From Impatiens glandulifera (Eukaryota; Streptophyta; Magnoliopsida; Ericales; Balsaminaceae): DNA of 64,000 bases. Every line of letters begins with the position of its first letter. The stretch's first letter is position 1. The notes beneath the pieces were generated by a model. It worked only from the letters and a program-made list of their open reading frames with translations. It made no database searches and was not told where the DNA came from. The position numbers and the translations under genes are program-made. Positions 45,900 through 56,853 of this stretch are shown piece by piece. The stretch is taken from contig NC_061868.1 in NCBI RefSeq assembly GCF_907164915.1, forward strand, positions 29,757,939 to 29,821,938, written 5' to 3'.

Positions 45900-47290
45900 G
45901 AAAAGAGTAAATTTAGCGTATTCAATCGCTGTTTTCAAAATAAATTGTTTTTTCAACTTCAAGTTACGCGTGAGAAAGGCATCGGCGCTATGTCTCAACT
46001 CTAACGTGCCTGCCCCAAATGGGTGGTCCTACAAATAATTTAACCATTTAAAAAAACAAATTACATTTTCATTCATAACTTTTTCAATTTTATATTTGTG
46101 TCTAAAGTTCTAACTTAATCCTTATCCTAAAAATAAAGATTAATCCATGACTAAATGGAAAGATATCAAAAAGGAAGCCAAACACAAAGTAAAAGAAAAA
46201 GTTTTTAAGTCAAGAGTTTTCAAAAGCGGTTTCAGTACAATCGTCTACCACATATGGCGAGAAAAGGAATGCAAGGGTTCACTCGAGAATAAGAAAAAGT
46301 GTAGAGGAGACATGAGAAGACGTAGTATTCGACAGTAGCACAAATCTACAAACGCTGAGATGAGTACCCATTACTAAGCAAAATTGGAAACTAAGTTGAA
46401 ACTAGAAAATCACATTCAAATAAAGTCACGAGAACGGAAAATTTTTTAGTTAGATAAAAGTTTTCAATTATTTGTGTGTTGTGTAATTTATCTGTTTCAG
46501 ACGGTTACGAACTAAATTTTTCTAGGCTTGTCTAGGAAAATACAAAAACTCATTTGGTTTATTTTTCTCTTTTTGGAAATTTTTAATGAATTTTTTTTTT
46601 AAAAAAAAAAAAGATTAATTCTTATCCTAAAACTAAGAATAAATCCTTGCGTATAGTCTAAAAATAAATTTAGAAATAAAACAATATAAATGTCATTTTT
46701 GGAATAAAAGATTAATTTAGAAAAATTGAAAAGAAATTTAAAAAGAAATTTTTTATTTTTTATAAAAACATTATAAAGAAATCAACTTCATATTTTGTAA
46801 AGTAACAAAATTAAAGTTATAATTACAAATAAAACGATGAAATGTTAAATAAACCAAATAGGCCTAAGTGAATTTATTTTTTTTTGTTTTATATTTTGTT
46901 TTGGATTTTTGGGGAAAAAAAATAAGACTTTAAAATGAGAAATAATAAAAAAAAATAAAACAAATTAAACAAACCGGGCTTAGAAGGCCATCAGTCCGGG
47001 TTTTGGGTCTTGCGCATTGAGAACGCGGGGTAGGCTGACGGTAGGAGAAAACTATTCTCGGTCGAAAACCAGGTTAGGAAGGCACATGTGTTTGGTCGTG
47101 GACAAGGTCATCGGTCAAGGAATGGGCCATGGATGAAGGAGATGCCAGCCTCGGTCGCGTGCAAGATTGTGGCTGCGAGTCTCTATGTTAAATTCACGGT
47201 CAGGTACGATGTTGCATATTTTATCGGTCGTGCGGAGGAAGAGCCTTGGTCGCGTGACTGATTTTTACGATTGCGTGTATTAAAATATAA
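45900..47290 (-). mobile_element. Probable solo LTR of a second Tat-type family
   Basis: On the minus strand it follows the order of the LTR ending at 55329: a GC-rich, CGGTCG-containing U3 block (46980-47275), an AT-rich middle, and a downstream part with the conserved GTTACGCGTGAGAAAGGC...GCGCTATGTC stretch (45965-45998, plus strand), matching the reverse complement of 54975-55010 and directly 61710-61738. No internal region adjoins either end, so it is probably a solo LTR. Exact termini and target duplication were not resolved. Confidence 0.5.
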
Positions 47291-47379
47291 GATAATATAT
47301 ATGTAAGATATTATCACAATATTATAAATTGTGATATATATTATATAATTATATTAGTTTTCTTATAAACTCGATGTAA

Positions 47380-47934
47380 TCTATATATGTAATGATGCTT
47401 AATTTTTAAAGTGTCCGGATTGTCGGGTCGAGAGTTGTGGTTAATTTGGATATATATGTGAGAGTAAATGGATACTTGAGTCGAATTGTGGGTTGACCCG
47501 CCCATAACTTAAAACGGTTAAAAATAAAATAAAAAATGCTATATGTATGTTTGAAACTTGAAACCTAACAAAATAAGTACAACCCTTTAATCAACTAGGC
47601 TAATAACACTTTATATTTAAAATTCAACACCAATTTTGATGAACGCGAGACATTTTAACAATATAAGTTCAACTTTTTAACTAACTAATTTATATATATA
47701 TATATATATAATGATGCTTAATTTTTAAAGTGTCTAGATTGTCGGGTCGAGAGTTGTGGTTAATTTAGATAAAAATGTGAGTAAATAGATACTTGAGTCG
47801 GATTGTGGGTTGACCCGCCCATAAACTTAAAACGGTTAAAAATAAAATTAAAAATACTATCACATTTTTTCCGTAATATTTTTTTCACGGTTTTTTTTAT
47901 TAATACTTGTGCAAATGCATGGAATACATGCTAG
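47380..47934 (+). mobile_element. Non-autonomous Helitron
   Basis: A 555-bp element starting A|TCTATATATGTAATGATGC and ending ATACATGCTAG|T, with a short TGCA-AA-TGCA hairpin 8-12 bp before the end. The termini and the A/T insertion point are those of Helitrons. The 5' domain (AATTTTTAAAGTGTC, GTCGGGTCGAGAGTTGTGG) occurs twice, at about 47393 and 47710, each after a TA run, so one copy inserted next to or recombined with another. A tRNA-like patch lies between (47560-47610). No Rep/helicase coding. Confidence 0.7.
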
Positions 47935-48026
47935 TGTTATATAATAGACATAACCTATGTAACTAAATATATCATTCTAATACAATATTCTTCTATATTC
48001 TAACATGATAACTGAGTCAAAGTTTT

Positions 48027-49465
48027 ATTTCTGAGCTTCCACAAAAAATAGATCATCTGCAAAACATATATGGGTTATTGCTTCTTCTTTGTAGTACGGG
48101 TGAAATTTTAAATGATGACTTCTTAGAAGCGTTTTAAAAATGTCGTCAATAATTTCCATTATTAAGACGAATAGGTAAGGAGATATAGGGTCTCATTGCC
48201 TTACTCCCCTTTCACCCTTGAAAAAGTCTCCATGAATACCATTCACGCTCACAACAAAGTGAGGAGTGGAAAAACATTGCATAATTCAATCAATGAAAAT
48301 GATTGGAAAACCTGCAGCAAAGAGGACTTCGTGGATTGATCCTCATATGATCGAGACAAAAGTTTTTCTAATGTCAATTTTGAAAATGACACGTGGCGAT
48401 ATGTTTTTCTTGCCATATCCATTTAATAAACTATGCATGAGTAGGATGTTATGAGAAATAGAGTGTTTAGGAATAAATGTTGATTACATTAATCTTATAA
48501 GTTTATCAATAACTGTTTTCAAACGTTGCGAAGGAATTTTTAAAATAATTTTGTAAATAATATTGCAGCATGAAATAAGAAAAAAATCCTAAATTTTTTC
48601 CGGAATTGAATTCTTATGAATCAAATTCAACACTGTGATGTTCCATTGCTTCAATATTTTCTTGTTTTGGAAGAATTCCAAAACAACTTCGCTTACATAT
48701 TTACCCACTATTTCTCAATTTTCTTTGAAGAAGTTCGCGTTGAAACCATCTGGTCCTGGACTTTTATCCCCTTTCATCGAAAAAACTACTTTTCTAACTT
48801 CTTCCATACTAACTCTTGTAATTAATTCGTTACCACTTTCTTCACGAATTTTCCTTTGCACAATCTGTTGAAGCAGTCTTCGGATGTCCTCTATTATTGT
48901 GCTTGTTTCAGTTCTAATCATATCTTTATAGAAATTTATTACTTCCTCATGAACTACCTTTTGTCCCTGTAAAACATCTCCATTTTAGTTTGTGAGCCTT
49001 AGGACCTAATTTCTGAAATTCTTTGATTAATAATTTTTATAGAAGAAAGAAGTATTCTTATCTCCTAATGAAAGCCAATTTTCTCTAGATTTTTGCTGAA
49101 TTTTTTTTCCTCTTTACAATAGAGGTCTCTGAATCGCGTAAGAGACTCCTTTCCTTCTTCCTTGTTATAAGGTAGATTTGAAGCTCTCAGTGCCTTGCTT
49201 TGTATTTCCTTCAATTTCGTTATGGTCTAGCTTATTCAGCTTTCCTTTCAGTAATCTTAGTTTTTCACAAACTCTGAACATCTTTGTTCCATTAATTCTA
49301 ATGTTCCAATTCATTAAGGATTTTATTAAATTCTTCATCTTTCATCCAGAAGTTGAAGAACTTAAAGGGTCTTTTCTGTTTTTTCTCCCTCTCCCAAAAG
49401 AATTTCAAATGGCAGTGGTAGAGATACCTGATTGCAAAACCTGGATTTGTCTTATTGAGTAAAAC
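48027..49465 (-). pseudogene. LINE reverse transcriptase
   Basis: Visible motifs in order on the minus strand: MEEVRKVVFSMKGDKSPGPD and GFNANFFKEN (finger region), FKIDIRKTFVSI (motif A, with the usual DxxKAFD altered), GVRQ-stop-DPISPYLFVLIME (motif B; the Gly codon of RQGDP is replaced by a stop), and HICFADDLFFV (motif C, FADD). It is clearly an L1-clade plant LINE RT with several stops. It ends shortly after motif C. Confidence 0.85.
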
Positions 49466-49470
49466 TTCAC

Positions 49471-50030
49471 CTATTTTTCATTCACTAGGCCTCTATCAAT
49501 TCTACTTTTTCTCATATTGTCCGCTCCTCTTAAAGTTGACCATGAAAATAGATTACCTGAGGAAGACGGTTCAATGTAGCTTATGTCTCGAATGCATTCA
49601 TTAAAATCATGCATGTCTTGCGTTATGTCTATCTCGAACTCTCTATCATTCTTGAATCTTGTGACGTTAAAATCTTTCATAATAACCCATGGTTCATCGT
49701 CCGTAATGCTTCTTCTCAAATAATTCTAAAGTGTCTTGCTCTCTGTCCCAGAGTTGCTTGCATAGACTACCGCAAAGAAGATTTTTATCCTTATCACCAG
49801 ATTGATAACCTTTGTCAAAATAACTTGTTTACTTTCAAAAAAAATCTTGACTTCAACCTTTCTTTTATCCCATCCTACCCAGATTCTGCTTTTAACCCCA
49901 TCAGAGTTATGAATAAATTCTCATTCTTCTTTGAAGAAACTCTGGGCAACGTTCTCTATTTGACTTTGTCTGACTTTTGTTTCAATAATTCCAAACACTG
50001 TGATTTCATTCCTTTATGTTATTCTTCTAA
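49471..50030 (-). pseudogene. LINE apurinic-type endonuclease
   Basis: Minus-strand reading: FGIIETKV (metal-binding Glu), RIWVGWDKRKVEVKIFF, FFAVVYASNSG, then in an 82-codon open piece DDEPWVIMKDFNVTRF (the usual GDFN is KDFN), SSSGNLFSWS and RKSRIDR. These are successive motifs of the exonuclease-endonuclease-phosphatase fold. It is frameshifted and stop-containing. Confidence 0.8.
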
Positions 50031-50639
50031 CCTCTCTTCTCTTTATAGGGTCATTTAACCCTCTAACCTTCTATGTCATTAAGTTCATTAATGAAAAGAA
50101 GATTTTCCAGCTTTACTTCCCCTTCCTTTATATTTTCTTCCTTTCTATTTTTCCCATATAGGGCTATAAGGAATTTTATTTTCCTTAATTTGCTTACCTT
50201 GCTTTTTTGGGATTTTCGTGTTTCTCTAGTCAACCTTCTTCTAAATTGGAGATTGCACAGTTTCACCTGATTCAGTTGCCTCTGCTTTATCTTTCTTATT
50301 TCCTTCACTCACCTCCCTTTCTATCTTTCTCCCATGTTTTCCCTTTGCACAGCCTCTTCGGTATTGATTTTTTGCTTCCAGGTCAAGTTTCTTTGTTACC
50401 TCTTCATTCTCAGCCTTTGATTCTAAATCTCTTACCACTCTATCTTTCTTCCCCTGTTCTTTAAAACCCTATTCTGAATTATCTTCCTTACCTTGATCCT
50501 TCTACTTACTCAATGCTGATTTTTTAGTAACCTCTTTCTACATTTCATTCTCAGCCTTTTCCTTTTCTAACCTTTCCTATTATTCTTTCTGTTTCTTTTT
50601 TGTCTCTTGCTCGATCTTCTTCTTTCTTTCTTCTTCAAT

Positions 50640-51290
50640 CATTTTCAGGCACTTGTAACAGACATGTTCGAATGTGTTATAGTCAAAGCATCTACTCGGC
50701 CTCAACTCATATGAGATTCTCATAATTATGGGTTCGCCTTTTTTTATCTATTACCGTCATCTGGTATGAAAGATTTGATCTTGGGTGTATCTCAATGCAC
50801 ATCCTAGCATAAGTCATATGCTCACATTTTTCTATAGTTTAGTCCATGTAGAGTGGACTCCCCAATAGGCTCGTAAAGTCACTTAATGCTTCAGGGTTAT
50901 ACATGTGGGGAGGGATGTTGCGCAATTGGAACCAGATTTGCGCAGTTTCTTTGGGCTTGCTGAAGAGGTTCATACTTTCTGCCCATTTTTCAAGTTTCAT
51001 GCAGTTTTTCCCAACAAATGTGTGCCCGTTGATTAGAATACTTACGAGATCTGATCCTTCTTTGAATTTGAGAAAGTACAAGTCATAAATGTTTGATGTT
51101 ACCTTTTCTAGACCATTTCCCCCCATTGTTCCATTAGGTTATTTTTGTTACCAGAAACGACACCTTGTTTCTTCCGATGAAGTTGCCCACTATGACATTC
51201 TTCCATGACTTTACACAGTTTTCCTCTATTTCTTGGGGTAGTTTTAATTCAAATGGGGAACCGGTAATTTCAACATTTGGCTTAAATGTT
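50640..51290 (-). pseudogene. LINE ORF1, DUF4283-like domain and zinc knuckle
   Basis: Minus-strand reading begins with SPFELKLPQEIEENCVKSWK and VIVGNFIGR, continues in an open 95-codon piece with YDLYFLKFKEGSDLVSIL, WAESMNLF, IWFQLRNIPPHMYN and ALSDFTSLLGSPLYMD, and ends with a decayed knuckle CFDYNTFEHVCYKC. This domain order is usual in ORF1 of plant LINEs, where it binds the element RNA. A lysine/glutamate-rich tail follows toward 50310. Confidence 0.8.
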
Positions 51291-52001
51291 CCAAGGAAAA
51301 TATTTCCCCTTTCTTGAACTGGGTTGTCAGCTTTTGTTTCTCCTTTGTTCTTCTGCCATGCATTCTGTTTATGTTGTTCATTCTGCTCATTACTCTGGTT
51401 TTGCCATATTTTTAAGACCTTTACTATACTTATGCTCTGTTTTCTGATTCTTCCCTTGAGTTTTGCTCTGTTCTTCAGCTTTCTTCCAGACCTGGTCTAC
51501 ATTCCAATTAGAATTCTTCTTGATGAACTAGACTCTAGTTTTGGGGGCATTTAGAAAGCTCTCTCAAAGTTTCAACAGACTAACTTACAATAGTATTGTA
51601 CTCCTATTTTTTAGTAGATTTCAATCTTGCAGGTAATGCAGGTTGAGATGCTTTGTGTACTGTTGTCTTTTTTCTTTACTTAAAATGATTTTTCCTTTCT
51701 TGCCCAGTATCAATAATTTCGTTATCTAATTTCTAAGCCCTTTCAGGTTGTCCTTTCATTAAAACCGGCCCTCCATTTCCTCGGGTTTGGGTTTGTTTCT
51801 TTACCCAAAGCTTTCGTTGTCGTTCTCTGTATTTTTTCTATTTCACCCAGATTTTCTGTATTAATTCTTTCTCTTTTTAATTCTTTATATATTACTTTCC
51901 GCGCTTCTTCGTTTGAGTTAGGTATCTCAATAGTCTCAAGTTGAATTTGATTCCCATTGGAATCCGATTTAATAACCTGTACATTTTATTTCCTATATTA
52001 T

Positions 52002-52478
52002 TTATAGAACTACTCTATCTTTTCTTAGAGCATGTCCTAGACTATCACAATTTATGCTATCAGCATGTATTCCACTAACTGTTCTATTATCATTTGCATT
52101 CATCTCATGAGTGTTATTGAGATTGGTAGAAAACATAACTGGCGTGTTGACTACAAAATTATTATTCACGTCAGTCTGATCTCCTCCCTTTCCTCTTGGC
52201 TTTGGAGATCCATGATTTTCAAGGAAGATATTCGTGGGATTCTCTCCTAAGCCTTTGTGGAGGTTAGTTGCATTCGAATTTTTTGTCTTAGGATCAGGAA
52301 AGCAAGCGTTGGATTCATCCATTGCCCGATTAAGAGAGTTGGTCGGGCTTGTACCAACTATTGACAAAGAGGGAATTGCCCATATTGTTGAAGCTACGAT
52401 GTTTGCAAAAGTCATATTAAAAGTGGCCGACACGGACGGATTCGTGTCAGCAAAGCTTTTAACAACATTACAGTACAC
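52002..52478 (-). pseudogene. LINE ORF1 N-terminal part
   Basis: A 158-codon minus-strand frame rich in Asn, Ser and Thr (for example FNMTFANIVASTIW, TSPTNSLNRAMDESN), with no domain of its own, ahead of the DUF4283 part in the same orientation. Low-complexity N-termini are usual for LINE ORF1. The stretch 51300-52000 between the two parts is broken into short frames. Confidence 0.6.
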
Positions 52479-52830
52479 ATAGGTTTGAAATTTGTAGAAA
52501 TTTAAAGGAAATTGATTTTCTGATGTACTCTAGTCTTGACCGAGAATGGTATCAATTGTTAATCGAGAGAGATCGATAAGGAGATTTAATAAATTTCTAC
52601 GAAAAGACTACCCTTCCGACCGAGAGATGAAATCGCGATGCACACGGCACACGGATCGCACATATGGTACAATTCGCACGACAACAAACGGTGTGTGATT
52701 TCTTTGCGACTGCGACCGAGGGTTTTTTCAATGACGATTACGACCGCGACAATATTGTCGGCATATCGCGCCGCACAAGGAACATTTCTCAAAATGATTT
52801 ATAATATGCTGAAAAGATGCTGATAATTGA
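52479..52830 (-). other. GC-rich segment, probable LINE 5' UTR
   Basis: A block with many CG dinucleotides (52560-52780; GACCGAG, GCGACTGCGACCG, CATATCGCGCCGC) surrounded by AT-rich DNA, directly upstream of ORF1 on the minus strand. Full-length LINEs carry an internal promoter here. No target duplication or exact 5' end was found. Confidence 0.4.
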
Positions 52831-52849
52831 CTTAAGTTATGAAACATAA

Positions 52850-54000
52850 TATATTGTCATACTTAATATATTTAAGGTGTTTAAACATTTAATATCACCT
52901 TAAATAATAAAATATTTTTTAAAAAAAATGAAAGACGGTTTTTTTTATGTTTAACTATTTTGGACATTTTTGTTTAAATGATTTGTTTAATTGAGTTTTG
53001 ATTAAATAAGTTTTTATGTAAAAGGGTTTTAATTAATTAAATCACCTTAAACATAGGATAAAACAAAATTAATAAAGTTTTAACATAAAAATGTTTATAT
53101 TTTTATATTAAGAATTCTTTCAATTTATTTTGTTGAATTTCTTAATTAGATTAGGTTAATTAAATAAAATAAAATCTTTTTTGGGTATAAAATTAAGTAT
53201 ATCGCTTTTAAACTTAGTCTCTCCAATAAAATTTTGTTTTAATTTTAATTAGGAATAAATATGATTATTTCCTTTTAAAAAAATAATAATCATTTGTTTT
53301 TCTTTCAATCATTTTATTTTTAATAAAATTTTGTAGGCAAAGGGAAGTGATCTAGCCTTAGTGAGTTGAAGATGGAGCATGAAGACTTGGTCATTTTTGA
53401 ATTAAAAATTAAAATGATCAAGTATTACATCATTTAATTTAATGACATGTCGTGGAGAGTGCTCTATTTAAAATACTTTGACATAATTTAAAATGAAAAT
53501 TCATTTTAACCGTCAAGTGTGTTAAAATGGGTCTTGTCACATGGACAAGGGTAAAACAGTAATTGTTTTAAAAAAAAGAAAAGTTTTTTTTTACTGTTTT
53601 ACCCATTCCCTGAGAGGGATCAGGTAATTTTGGTAACAAAGGATCTCATTTGCTCTAAATACCACCCTGAACACATTGCAAGAAGAGGTCAGATTTTTTT
53701 CACCTCTAAGTTCCCCTAGGCAGGCTGCCAAATTATTGACTTTACAAATTCCTCTAGGAAAAGAAAAGGAGCAGCCCCAATTTAAGATCCTTTGCACATT
53801 ATTTTTGAATTTTAATTTGAATTTTTCTTTTTACATTCACTTCCATGCATGATTCCTTTTTTATGTTTTGATATAACGTTTAAGATTTTTTTTTTTTTTT
53901 TGTACATAGTGTAACATATTTAAATTTTAAAAAAAAAAATAGAAAGTACAAAAAAACAAAGTATAAAAAAATATTGCATGCTTTAAATTATGTATTATTT
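52850..54000. other. AT-rich region, possibly U3 of the following LTR
   Basis: AT-rich DNA with homopolymer runs (T14 near 53890, A9 near 53930). Small frames (for example 53591-53797 minus) have no family resemblance. Part may belong to the LTR ending at 55329, whose start I could not fix. Confidence 0.4.
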
Positions 54001-55329
54001 GATTTTTTTTACTTTGTGTGTGATCTTTTAGATATGCATGTATGTAATATAATTGAACAATAAAAAAAATTGGCCCTTAACTGGTCATTTGAAGAATCAA
54101 CCTAAAATCTAACACTAAAAATAAAAAAAAAATATACAATCTGATTTTTTTATATGATTTTATTTTATCTTTTTAGATGTTAGATCTACGGTTTTAATTT
54201 ATACATTTGTTTATTTATATATTATTAACATTGCTGTCAAGTTTTTATCTAAGTCGAAAATTAGGAGCAGCAGACCTGCTGCTGTAGCGGTGCATACGAG
54301 CGGAAGAACGAGTCCAGGACCGACGCTGGCTGCACCTGGTGACCGTGGACTGCTTCTGCTGACCGAGGACCAACACAGGCTGTATCCGACCGAGCTGGGT
54401 CCGATTCTTGACAGAGGGCTAATTCTTCGACCGTGGAGGCTTAGTCGCGGTCCATTTTTATTATTATTTTTTATTTTCTGATATTTAGACTTAAGTTTGT
54501 TTTGTTGACACTTTGTTTTTTTAAGATAAGTTTGTGGCATGTTTCATCCTATGTGAGAATGATTTTTTTTTTTAAATCAAACACTTAACTAAAAATTGAA
54601 ACTAGCCCTAACATAGACTTAGGAATTTTTTTATGAGTTATTTTGAACTCAATTTGTTTTTTATAAAACCCAAAAGAAATATAAATAGAGCCTTCACAAT
54701 ATTTATTGTTCATTTTAACAAAGATTCTTAAAAAAAATTAGACTTAAGCCAATTAAATGTGGATCTGTGCTTAGTCTTGATTTATTTTAGGAAAACCTTA
54801 TTTGTGGATTATTTGTCTAGGCTCTTTTTTAAGTTTTGTCTTTGTCTATTTCATTCATTGTTTTTTATCTCATAAAAAACTTTTAATGTTAAAAATGAAA
54901 AATTTTAAATCGTAAAGCATAAGAAATTTGGAAAACGACTAAAATTAACTAGTAGAGACCTTAGGGGCATTGTGGGACATAGCGTCTAAAAAATTCTTTC
55001 CCACACGTAACCAAACGCCGAACTCACTCTCTTAATTTCCTAATTTTTAAAATTAGGTAGCGACTCTTTAGTCGTGAGGTTAATTAATATTGAAAAATCT
55101 AAATAAGGTCTATGACGACTTCCCATTTAAAACTCTCAATCTCTCTCAAATTCTACGGGAAAGTAAGTTATGAAGTCGTATATAAAGCCTCGGTTTTTAA
55201 CTTTAAATTTTTATTAACCTTAAAATTAATTACCCTCACTTACATTTTCAAAATTAACTTTTAAAGAAGCGTCCCAGATTTTTGAAACGCGTCGATTTAA
55301 AAAGATTTTAAAAATCGATCACAGTTTTC
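54000..55329 (+). mobile_element. 5' LTR of a second Tat-type element
   Basis: Its right border is fixed by the primer site at 55330. It contains a GC-rich block (54255-54455, GACCGAGGACC type), a TATA box (ATATAAATAGAGCC, 54678-54691) and a downstream tract TTTCCCACACGTAACCAAAC (54994-55013) conserved in the inverted copies at 45965 and 61711. The left border is a guess. Confidence 0.5.
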
Positions 55330-55347
55330 TAGCGACTCTACTGGGGA
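55330..55347 (+). other. Primer-binding site, tRNA-Arg type
   Basis: TAGCGACTCTACTGGGGA differs from the standard Tat/Ogre site TGGCGACTC.GCTGGGGA by very few bases. It is the best-preserved Arg-type primer site of the window and marks the start of the second element's internal region. Confidence 0.8.
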
Positions 55348-55985
55348 CATTCTACGTTTAGCTCAAAAAGTAATTTCGGCCAAGTATTTAAATTTTCTTA
55401 CGCTTTAATTCATACTCCATGATAACATTGTTTGACTATTTGCATGACACTTAGAGCTCCAATGTGGAGGTGTGTGATTATATATACATTGTTGGATGAA
55501 GCTCACACATCTATATTTTATGTGCTAAGGGTAGTTAATGTGGATGACACCCTCAACCCAAGTCAAAAAGGCTTTTGTGCGATTTTTGTGAGTTAAGAAA
55601 AACCTTGGATTGACCCTCTCTTCTTTTCAAATATCTCCTACTCTTAAAAATGAGGGATTTTGAAATAGTAGTGATGGGAAACGTCCAAATTGAGGAGCCC
55701 CACTTGCATCGACGGTCTAAGGACTTTCCTTGTTGACGGACAAGCTCTTCTCTTAAGACACGTCAACTTTAGATAAAAATTCAAAAAGCCAATTTTTCCA
55801 AGCTGTTTCCTCGTCTCGTCTTGTCGAGCAACAAATTCACGTCACAAAGCTTCAAACTTATGTGTTTATATTTTACGTATTCTTGCATATAGATTCTTAG
55901 GCGCTCATGTTATCCACTTGGAATTATACAAAAATGTGAAAAGTCGAAGAGATTAAGTTCAACATTAGAAGATTATAAAAAAAAG
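55348..55985 (+). other. Leader of the second Tat element, gag to RT deleted
   Basis: Non-coding sequence between the primer site and an integrase fragment. It contains a decayed GTCTCGTCTTGTCGAGCAAC stretch but no gag, protease or RT. The jump into integrase at about 55986 marks a deletion of several kilobases relative to the 8420-24403 element. Confidence 0.55.
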
Positions 55986-56853
55986 ACTAAGTCAAAATTT
56001 AATGCGAACTTGAAGCACACTCCAGCATCTTTAGTGTACAACATGACCTCACCATGGTCATTCTTAACATGGGGATTAGATATCATCGAGAAGATCTATC
56101 CTCATGCTTCAAATAGAAACGAGTTCATCCTTATAGTTATCGACTATTTCACAAAGTGGGTCGAAGCTCAATCATATTAGGTGCTCAAGTCCTCACATGT
56201 TTCCAAGTTCATACGCAACAACATCATTGTACGCTACGGGGTTCCTTAAGCCTTGATCTTAGAAAATGGTGGACACTTCCTAGGAGAAGTACTCAAAGTA
56301 CTAGATGGATACAAGATTGAACACCACAAGTCCTCACCTTAGCGTCCTTAAAAGAATGGTGTAGTAAAAGCAACCAACAAGAACATCATCACCATCATCA
56401 AGAAGATAACTCAGACGTACAAGGATTGGCACGAGAATCTGTCATACGCCCTCCGGGACTGTAGTGCAACCTATCGAAATCGAAGTCCCTACTCTAAGAG
56501 TTCTACTCGAAACACAAACAGTGGAAGAAGATTGGTGTAAGTCATAGTATAATCAACTAGCCCTTATGGAAGACAAGAGGTTAGACGCATTTTATCACAC
56601 GCAAGCATATTAGAGACGAATGACCAAAGCTTTCAATAAGAGGTGAAACCTAGGAACATTCAAGAAGGCGATCTAGTTCTAAAGGAAGAACATACATATA
56701 CTAGACCTTAGAGGGAAATTCCAAACACCATGGGAAGGACTCTACCTCGTCAAGAAGGTATTTTCAGGTGGCACCATGCGATTGACCATCTTGGATGGAG
56801 AAGAACTCTCAACACCCTTCAACGTCAACATGCTCAAAAGATACTTCGTCTAA
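55986..56853 (+). pseudogene. Integrase remnant of the second Tat element
   Basis: The reading starts in the middle of integrase: VYNMTSPWSFLTWGLDIIEK, FILIVIDYFTKWVEAQ, a stop, FIRNNIIVRYGVP, ENGGHFLGEVLKVLDGYKIE, KNGVVKATNKNIITIIKKI and TYKDWHENLSYALR. In the DDE core the first Asp has become GLDII and the second region reads ENGGHF. The C-terminus reads FNVNMLKRYFV-stop (TAA 56851-56853). It matches 15180-16029. It has at least four stops or frameshifts. Confidence 0.82.

Larger units (their letters stand above)
48027..52478 (-). mobile_element. Degenerate L1-type LINE, missing its 3' end
   Basis: On the minus strand: ORF1 (N-terminal part, DUF4283-like domain, zinc knuckle), then endonuclease and reverse transcriptase. 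Many stops and frameshifts. Homology ends just after the FADDL motif of RT, at about 48027; the thumb, RNase H-like region, 3' UTR and poly(A) are missing. A GC-rich segment at 52560-52780 may be its 5' UTR. The sequence left of the break is close to the right end of the Helitron (47934). Confidence 0.85.

Noticed and set aside
54211..54540. 109-codon minus-strand frame in a GC-rich block
   Set aside because: The Ser/Pro/Arg-rich reading is produced by the repeated GACCGAGG-type U3 block of an LTR, as also seen at 46980-47275.
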